Shown here piece after piece: positions 43,919 through 50,045 of a stretch of DNA of 50,045 nt (the first letter of the stretch is position 1; each line of letters begins with the position of its first letter). Made by a program: the position numbers and the translations under genes. Origin of the DNA: Emcibacteraceae bacterium (GTDB lineage Bacteria > Pseudomonadota > Alphaproteobacteria > Sphingomonadales > Emcibacteraceae); the NCBI GenBank assembly GCA_016744185.1, contig JADGEY010000005.1, positions 1-50,045 on the forward strand. The letters run 5' to 3'. The notes beneath the pieces were generated by a model, which was not told the origin of the DNA, ran no database searches, and saw only the letters and a program-made list of their open reading frames with translations.

Positions 43919-45067
43919 ATGGTTCCGTTGCAAGAGCAAAATAACGAACGACATATTACATCCCAGCTTTTAAATATCTGGAATAAACTTACATATGATG
44001 AAATGGCTCACGCCCCTTCTTTAAAGAATCTCCGCCCAGAAGATATTGAAGAATTTAGGTCAAACATTGTACTTTTTGACCTAAGAGGAAAAGAAAATGA
44101 CCCAATCATAGCCTTTATTGGCTCTAACCTAACTCATGACCTGCCTGAAAATTTAACGGGTAAGAGTATAATTAATATTCCTTCGCATAGCTTAGTCCGT
44201 AAAATGGCTGATCATTATTTAGATGCTATTCCCTGTAAAGAAGTCGTTCTTTTTGACTCTAATTTTATAGAGTTTGAAAAAAAAACTATTTTTTATCAAG
44301 GCATTTTGCTGCCCTTCAGTGATGATGGAGATAAAATTGATTCTATTATTGGCGGAATTATTGAAACAGCAGAAGAGCCTATAAAAATAAAAACAATTCC
44401 TTTAAAACGTACAGAGGAATTCATAGAGCAAGAGCAAGAACAAGAACAAGAACAAGAACAAGAACAAGAAGTTTCTACAGATTCTCTAGAGAAAATGTTA
44501 AAAAAATATAGCACGGCTTTAAAATCATCTGGTCATAGATCCCGTAAATCACTTTATAACGCCCTTGGTAATATTTTAGATTTTTATCATATCACTGAAA
44601 CAATGCCTGAAAATTACGCTGCTTTGCTAAAAAAACATACCCTTAAATCTCAAAAAAGAGCCCCTTTCACCCCTATTCTTAAAATAGTTTTTGGTAAAGC
44701 CTTTGATCAAACACGGCTTACCGAATATTCAAGAGCTTTAAAGCTCGCTTATTCTAAAGATATTTCAGGAAAAAACTTTGCATCTTTTATTGAAAATATA
44801 TCTGGTGGAATTAAAGGCTGCGTCAAGGCGGAAAGGGCAAAAAACAACCCTAAAACAGCTCAAAAAATTGATACTAGGAATGAAATATTAAAAAATATTC
44901 CAATTATAAACCATTTTGAGGACAATATTAGTAAAAGCTTAACAGACCGCTCCGATTATTGTATTTACCTTGCTCGAAAAAATAAATCCCATGTAGAAAT
45001 TTTAAAACAAGTCACGATACAAAATGATCTATTAGAAAAACTCTTAAACCAAGTTACAGATGGTTAA
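43919..45067 (+). CDS. PAS-like domain protein with Glu-Gln repeat, function unknown
   Basis: The protein has 382 residues. Residues 1 to about 160 look like the alphaproteobacterial PAS_5 type sensory domain (LLNIWNKLTYDEMAHAPSLKNLRPEDIEEF, VLFDL, FIGSNLTHDLPENLTGKSI, YQGILLPFSDDGDKIDSIIGG). A (Glu-Gln)7-Glu run follows at about 170-184, then a Lys-rich helical C-terminal half without a recognised domain, including ALKSSGHRSRKSLYNALG. No kinase, cyclase or helix-turn-helix is visible. It lies 100 bases ahead of the glutamate dehydrogenase gene. Confidence 0.7.
   Translation: MVPLQEQNNERHITSQLLNIWNKLTYDEMAHAPSLKNLRPEDIEEFRSNIVLFDLRGKENDPIIAFIGSNLTHDLPENLTGKSIINIPSHSLVRKMADHYLDAIPCKEVVLFDSNFIEFEKKTIFYQGILLPFSDDGDKIDSIIGGIIETAEEPIKIKTIPLKRTEEFIEQEQEQEQEQEQEQEVSTDSLEKMLKKYSTALKSSGHRSRKSLYNALGNILDFYHITETMPENYAALLKKHTLKSQKRAPFTPILKIVFGKAFDQTRLTEYSRALKLAYSKDISGKNFASFIENISGGIKGCVKAERAKNNPKTAQKIDTRNEILKNIPIINHFEDNISKSLTDRSDYCIYLARKNKSHVEILKQVTIQNDLLEKLLNQVTDG
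44426..44470 (+). repeat. Hexanucleotide repeat (GARCAA)7 coding for Glu-Gln
   Basis: Two GAGCAA units are followed by five GAACAA units and a final GAA, 45 bases in all, encoding fifteen residues of alternating Glu and Gln. Six-base units change length without breaking the frame, so copy number can vary between strains. Confidence 0.95.
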
Positions 45068-45167
45068 AATAAATAATAAACAGCACTGAATAAACCGACC
45101 TTTTTTTGAAATTGGTCAACACCATAATAGATAATTTAATATTATCACATAAAACTAAGGAACGACC

Positions 45168-48100
45168 GTGAATAGTTGGATACAGAAAGACGCTAGAATT
45201 GATGAAGTTATCGCCTATGCAGATGACCGTCTAAAATCACGCCTAAAACTTCAAATTATTGAATTTATCAGAATTCTATATAAAAACACTTCGCCAGAAG
45301 ACCTTATCAACCAGCCCGTTGATGAGCTTTATGCTGCCGCTCTTTCTCTTTGGAAGTTTGGCGAACAACGAGATAAAGACGCTATTAAGCTTCGTGTTTT
45401 TAATCCAACATTAGAAGAACATGGGTGGCATTCGCCTCATACCGTAATTCAGGTGATTGTCCAAGATATGCCTTTTCTTTTAGATTCAATGACATCAAAT
45501 TTATTAGAATCTGGCATTGATATTTATCTATTGGTTCATCCTATTTTTAACCTTATGCGTGATAATAAAGGTCTTGTTTCATCAAAAGGCAATATAATTT
45601 CTGAATCTGTCATGTATCTTGAAATCACAGCGATGACGGATAAAGCTCAAATTAGCAATCTTCAAAAAAAATTAATGCAAATGATTAAGCTTATCATTAC
45701 ATCGATTAAAGATTGGCCTAAAATGCTAAATAAAATCGATGATACGATTAAGAATCTTGATTTTGCCCCTAAAGACATTAACTCTTCTGAAGTTAAAGAA
45801 TCCCAGAATTTCTTGCTCTGGCTTAAGCAAAATAATTTCACATTATTAGGGTACCGTGAATATATCCATGATGGAAAAGATACTGATACAAAAACAGGTT
45901 ATGGTATTCTGCGAGATCCAAAAATTCATGTTTTACGAGGACCCGACGGTCTTGTTTCTATCTCTCCTGAAATCACAGATTTTATGGATCGCCCCCCTGT
46001 CATGATGATTACAAAAGCGAATATAAAATCAATGATTCACCGGGTTGTGCATTTAGATTATATTGGCTTTAAGCACTATAATAAGCAGGGAAAAATTATT
46101 CGTGAAATTCGCTTTGTAGGTCTATTTACATCCGATAGCTACAATCAACGTGCGCAAGAGATTCCTTATCTTGAACGGAAAATTAACCATATTATCAAAC
46201 GGTCTTTATTTCCAAAAAACAGCCATGATGAAAAAGCTCTTTATCATATCCTAGAAACGCTACCAAGAGATGAGCTATTCCAAGTTGATGAAGATACTCT
46301 TTTCAATATGGCAATGGGTATTTTACATTTAAATATTCGCCCTAAACCCCGTGCTTTTATCCGTAAAGATAAATTTGAGCGTTATATCTCAGCTCTTATT
46401 TTTGTACCGAAAGATCTTTATGATTCTGCCCTGCGTGAAAAGGTAGAGGCTCTATTATGCAAAGCTTACAGCGGTGAAATTTCATCACGCTACGCTAAAT
46501 TAACCAATGAGAGAATTGCCCGCTGGCATTTCATCATTAGAACCAAACCAGGCCATGTTTTAAACCCAGAAACATCAGAGATTAACAGGCAGCTTGTTGA
46601 AGTTGCCCAGCGCTGGACAGATTATTTACAAGAAGTTTTAAGTGACCGCCACGGAGAAGCTCAAGGCACACGGCTGTTCCAAAAATATAGCAAGAGCTTT
46701 TCTTCTGCTTATAAAGAAAAATTTGATCCCCGCTTTGCTGTGATTGATATTGATAAAATTGAACAGCTTCCTGCAAAAGATAATATCCAGTTTAATTTCT
46801 ATCGCATCGCAGAAGACCCCGACAATATGATTCGTCTAAAGATTTATACGTCTCATCAAACAATCGCACTGAGCGACTGTCTGCCGATGCTGGAAAATCT
46901 TGGGCTTAAAGTCCTAGAAGAATTTGCCCTAAAAGTCCGTACCCTAGAAAAAGGCGAGCGCATTCGCCATACGATTCATGATTTCCGCCTAGAAGATGCC
47001 ACAGGGCAGGCCTTTGACCTTCATGGACTCAAAGACCGCCTAGAGACAACATTACGCCAAACTTGGCTCGGCAGCATTGATAATGATGGCTTTAACAAAC
47101 TTATTTTAAGAGCAGGGCTTGACCATCGCCAAACCCTTATCATAAGAGCTTACAGTAAATATCTTCGCCAGCTCAGAATTTCATATAGCGAAACCTATAT
47201 GCAAGATACCCTCACCCAGCATTCAAAGATTACAAATCTTTTAGCTTCTATTTTTGAAATGAGCTTTGGGCTTCATATTAGTGATAAAATAGACCGAAAT
47301 GCTGCCACTGCAAAAATGGTTGAATCAGTTAAATCGCTTCTTAAAAAAGTAGATTCTCTTGATGAAGACCGTATGCTGCGCTCTTACCTTAACGTGATAA
47401 CCTCTTCTCTACGGACTAATTTTTACCAATTAGATGAAGACGGCAATCCTAAAAAATATCTTTCCATCAAAATTCAATCCCGTAATGTGCATGAAGCACC
47501 AAAACCTCGCCCCTTTGCTGAAATTTTTGTCTATTCCCCCCGCATAGAAGGCGTTCATCTGCGCTTTGGGCCTATCGCTCGGGGCGGTCTTAGATGGTCA
47601 GACCGGCGGGAAGATTACCGCACAGAAGTGCTTGGGCTTGTCAAAGCTCAGCAGGTTAAAAATACCGTTATTGTTCCTGTGGGCGCAAAAGGCGGCTTTG
47701 TTCCAAAACAAATTGCAACCGATGCCAGTCGTGATGAATTTATTGCAGAAGGCGTTGCCTGTTATAAAATCTTTATCTCTGGTCTGCTTGATATCACAGA
47801 TAACCTTGATAGCAGCGATATTCTCCCGCCGAAAAATCTAATCTGTAAAGACGGTGATGATCCTTATCTTGTGGTTGCTGCCGATAAAGGAACGGCAACA
47901 TTCTCTGATATTGCGAATGGTCTTGCCGCCGATTATGGCTTTTGGCTTGATGATGCTTTTGCCTCTGGTGGATCGGTTGGATATGACCATAAAAAAATGG
48001 GCATTACCGCACGGGGTGCATGGGTTTCTGTCCAGCGTCATTTTCGTGAAATTGGCGTAGATGTTCAAAAAGATGCGATTACAATTGCAGGGATTGGTGA

Positions 48101-49967
48101 TATGTCGGGCGATGTATTCGGCAATGGGCTTCTTTGTTCAAAAGCTGTAAAACTTGTCGCTGCCTTTGATCATAGAGATATATTCATTGACCCTACCCCT
48201 GACGCTCAAAAAAGTTATAATGAAAGATCTCGCCTTTTCAAGTTAGAGCGTTCATCATGGGAAGATTATAATAAAAAACTCATCACCAAAGGCGGCGGTG
48301 TCTTTTCCCGTAAATTAAAAGCCATTAAACTCACAAAGCAAATGAGAGATCTTTTTGCTTTTGATAAAGATCAGGAAACCGCAACCCCTAATGAGCTGAT
48401 TAAAGCCATTTTAAAATCAAAAGTTGATCTTTTATGGTTTGGCGGCATTGGCACTTATGTAAAATCAGCAAGCGAAAGCCATGCTAAAGCCGGTGACAGA
48501 GCCAATGATGCTATTCGCATTGATGGATCAGAAGTTGGCGCAGCGGCAATTGGGGAAGGCGGAAATCTTGGCTGTACGCAGCTTGGACGCACCGAATATT
48601 CGATCAAGGGCGGTATGATGAATACGGACGCTGTCGATAATTCGGCGGGCGTTGATTGTTCTGATAATGAAGTGAATATCAAAATTCTGATGAGCGCGGT
48701 TGTAAAAGGCGGAAAGATTACTCAAATCCAACGTAATAAATATCTTGAGAGCATGACAGATGAAGTGGGCGATATTGTTCTTCGGGACAATTATCTTCAA
48801 AGCCAAGCCATTAGCCTTGCCAGAGCCTCTTCTATTAAAGAGCTTGATAGTTTTATCCGCTTTATGGCTGATCTTGAAAAAAGAGCTAACCTTGACCGTG
48901 AGCTTGAATTTTTGCCAACAGATGAAGAAATTATGGAGCGTGCGGATAAATATCCGGGTTTAAGCCGCCCCGAGCTTTCTGTTCTGATTGCCTATGCTAA
49001 AATGTCTCTTTATGATAGTCTTGTCGAAAGTGATTTCCTGAAAGACCCCTATCTTGAAAAATATCTTTTTGGTGCATTTCCTGTAAAAATGGGCAAAGAC
49101 TACCCTGATGAGCTTCGTTCCCATAGGCTAGGCACTCAAATCATTGCAAAGGTTATTTGTAACGATCTTGTCAATAGAGGTGGCATTCAAGCGATTAAAG
49201 AAGAAACAGGTGCATCATCTGCGGATATTGCCCGCGCAGCGATTATTTCTCGTGAAGTTTTTTCTCTTGATGATCTTTATGTAAAAATTGAAAAATTAGA
49301 CCATAAAGTATCAGCGATAATCCAAACTCTTCTTCTTATGGATATAGAGGAATTTGCTAGACGGCAAACCATCTGGTTCCTCAATAATATTGATGTAAAG
49401 GTCTCTTTAAAAGATGTGATTAATCAATATAAACCCTCTATTAAAACCTTATTTTCCATGCCATCACAGGCCAATGATGCAGATAATGCAAATCTTCTTG
49501 ATAAAATGTCGATGTACTGTGAACATAATGTGCCTAAAGAGCTGGCTCATCATATCACCAATTTAGAATCTAAAATAGCCGCCTGTGATATTGTAGAAGT
49601 CGCACATAGCTGTAAATTCGATGTGCCTGAAATTGCGAATGCTTATACAATTATCGGCGGCAGCATGGGCTTTGATTGGCTTCGTGCACAAGCTGAAACT
49701 GTAGAAACATCAGACCATTGGGATCGCCTAGCGGTTAGTAGTATCTTGGGCGATTTGCAAGATCAGCAAAAAATCCTTACCCGAGCCGTCCTCAAGAGCG
49801 TGAAAAAAGGCTCTGCGGTTAAACATACTCATGAATGGCTAGAAACAGCACAAGGCTCGAAAGAACGTATAGAAAAAATGATCTATGATTTCCAAAGCTC
49901 TGGTGCGCTTAATGTAACGAAACTAGGCTTTGCCACGAGACAGATTAAAAACGCAATCTCTGTTTAA
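45168..49967 (+). CDS. gdhB: NAD-specific glutamate dehydrogenase, large 180-kDa type
   Basis: The protein has 1599 residues, the usual size of the L-GDH family. Translation starts at GTG 45168 with AAGGA six bases upstream. The N-terminal ACT-like regions (VIVQDMPFLLDSMTSNLLESGI) precede the catalytic part, with RFGPIARGGLRWSDRREDYRTE and the substrate Lys in VGAKGGFVPKQ, then a Rossmann region with IAGIGDMSGDVFGNGLL and GEGGNLGCTQLGR, and a long helical C-terminal domain. It oxidises glutamate to 2-oxoglutarate for amino-acid catabolism. A 6-bp dyad (GATAAT/ATTATC, 45130-45146) lies upstream. Confidence 0.97.
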   Translation: MNSWIQKDARIDEVIAYADDRLKSRLKLQIIEFIRILYKNTSPEDLINQPVDELYAAALSLWKFGEQRDKDAIKLRVFNPTLEEHGWHSPHTVIQVIVQDMPFLLDSMTSNLLESGIDIYLLVHPIFNLMRDNKGLVSSKGNIISESVMYLEITAMTDKAQISNLQKKLMQMIKLIITSIKDWPKMLNKIDDTIKNLDFAPKDINSSEVKESQNFLLWLKQNNFTLLGYREYIHDGKDTDTKTGYGILRDPKIHVLRGPDGLVSISPEITDFMDRPPVMMITKANIKSMIHRVVHLDYIGFKHYNKQGKIIREIRFVGLFTSDSYNQRAQEIPYLERKINHIIKRSLFPKNSHDEKALYHILETLPRDELFQVDEDTLFNMAMGILHLNIRPKPRAFIRKDKFERYISALIFVPKDLYDSALREKVEALLCKAYSGEISSRYAKLTNERIARWHFIIRTKPGHVLNPETSEINRQLVEVAQRWTDYLQEVLSDRHGEAQGTRLFQKYSKSFSSAYKEKFDPRFAVIDIDKIEQLPAKDNIQFNFYRIAEDPDNMIRLKIYTSHQTIALSDCLPMLENLGLKVLEEFALKVRTLEKGERIRHTIHDFRLEDATGQAFDLHGLKDRLETTLRQTWLGSIDNDGFNKLILRAGLDHRQTLIIRAYSKYLRQLRISYSETYMQDTLTQHSKITNLLASIFEMSFGLHISDKIDRNAATAKMVESVKSLLKKVDSLDEDRMLRSYLNVITSSLRTNFYQLDEDGNPKKYLSIKIQSRNVHEAPKPRPFAEIFVYSPRIEGVHLRFGPIARGGLRWSDRREDYRTEVLGLVKAQQVKNTVIVPVGAKGGFVPKQIATDASRDEFIAEGVACYKIFISGLLDITDNLDSSDILPPKNLICKDGDDPYLVVAADKGTATFSDIANGLAADYGFWLDDAFASGGSVGYDHKKMGITARGAWVSVQRHFREIGVDVQKDAITIAGIGDMSGDVFGNGLLCSKAVKLVAAFDHRDIFIDPTPDAQKSYNERSRLFKLERSSWEDYNKKLITKGGGVFSRKLKAIKLTKQMRDLFAFDKDQETATPNELIKAILKSKVDLLWFGGIGTYVKSASESHAKAGDRANDAIRIDGSEVGAAAIGEGGNLGCTQLGRTEYSIKGGMMNTDAVDNSAGVDCSDNEVNIKILMSAVVKGGKITQIQRNKYLESMTDEVGDIVLRDNYLQSQAISLARASSIKELDSFIRFMADLEKRANLDRELEFLPTDEEIMERADKYPGLSRPELSVLIAYAKMSLYDSLVESDFLKDPYLEKYLFGAFPVKMGKDYPDELRSHRLGTQIIAKVICNDLVNRGGIQAIKEETGASSADIARAAIISREVFSLDDLYVKIEKLDHKVSAIIQTLLLMDIEEFARRQTIWFLNNIDVKVSLKDVINQYKPSIKTLFSMPSQANDADNANLLDKMSMYCEHNVPKELAHHITNLESKIAACDIVEVAHSCKFDVPEIANAYTIIGGSMGFDWLRAQAETVETSDHWDRLAVSSILGDLQDQQKILTRAVLKSVKKGSAVKHTHEWLETAQGSKERIEKMIYDFQSSGALNVTKLGFATRQIKNAISV

Positions 49968-49989
49968 AGATAGCTCATGATTAAAAATA

Positions 49990-50045
49990 GGGGCTGTACC
50001 AGATAACGCATAAAAGGTGTTATAATGGTATCCATGAGAAAGAGC
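49990..50045 (+). mobile_element. Left end of an insertion sequence, IS1595/IS1016-like (cut by window edge)
   Basis: GGGGCTGTACCAGATAAC begins at 49990 and looks like the terminal inverted repeat of IS1595/IS1016-type elements. Inside it, a TATAAT (50021-50026) precedes an ATG at 50034 followed by Arg-Lys-Ser, the usual first residues of these transposases. Only four codons are visible, so the family call is tentative; IS5-type ends are similar. Confidence 0.55.

Noticed and set aside
44296..44514. Minus-strand open frame with a Ser-Cys repeat
   Set aside because: It is the shadow of the Glu-Gln repeat on the coding strand and has no ribosome site.
45100..45114. GACC/GGTC hairpin before the glutamate dehydrogenase gene as terminator
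   Set aside because: A four-base stem with the T-run inside the loop is too weak.
1..50045. CRISPR arrays, tRNA or rRNA genes
   Set aside because: No regularly spaced repeats, no cloverleaf-like conserved TTCGA arms with anticodon stems and no rRNA signature sequences were recognised by reading.

Overview
The window looks like the chromosome of a fairly AT-rich alphaproteobacterium. The evidence is the cys operon layout (cysG, DUF2849, cysI, DUF934, cysH), the very large NAD-dependent glutamate dehydrogenase, the proteobacterial fused IorA/IorB proteins, and a TPR protein resembling PrsT of the XrtA/PEP-CTERM system. No species can be named from the sequence alone.

Layout. (1) 1-11802: an aromatic-catabolism cluster. 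A rubredoxin/FAD-reductase fusion runs leftwards off the window edge. Across a 21-bp perfect inverted repeat, a tightly packed rightward operon encodes an acyl-CoA ligase fused to a thiolase-like aldolase domain, a DUF35 partner, an SDR, a two-subunit Rieske oxygenase, a cyclase-family hydrolase and an IorA/IorB-type oxidoreductase. (2) 11873-16700: leftward btuB-btuF-btuC-btuD vitamin B12 uptake genes under a cobalamin riboswitch with a terminator-like hairpin. (3) 16842-24278: a complete assimilatory sulfate reduction operon. (4) 24382-25660: a LysR regulator and a VOC protein. (5) 25689-31216: an Lrp-type regulator divergent from a complete branched-chain 2-oxoacid dehydrogenase operon. (6) 31217-32311: a scar region with a truncated gene, a decayed IS630-family element and a second terminal-repeat-like sequence. 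(7) 32330-41098: msrA, an aldo/keto reductase, a small membrane protein, a large TPR protein, a DUF389 membrane protein, then rightward msrB and the PrsT-like TPR gene. (8) 41197-50045: an NhaC-type antiporter, an asparaginase, a PAS-like protein with a Glu-Gln repeat, the large glutamate dehydrogenase, and the first bases of another insertion sequence.

Most interesting system: the first 12 kb. Its thiolase-like domain lacks both the nucleophilic Cys and the Gly-His-Pro His of true thiolases and sits beside a DUF35 gene, as in Ltp2/DUF35 side-chain aldolases. Here it is also covalently fused to the CoA ligase that would make its substrate. With the Rieske oxygenase, the isatin-hydrolase-like cyclase and the 2-oxoacid:ferredoxin oxidoreductase, the set can be read as an aerobic route for an indole-acetate-like compound: ring oxidation, lactam opening, CoA activation, retro-aldol release of acetyl-CoA, and oxidative decarboxylation of the arylglyoxylate to an aryl-CoA such as anthraniloyl-CoA. 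The gene identities are well supported; the substrate and step order are inference.
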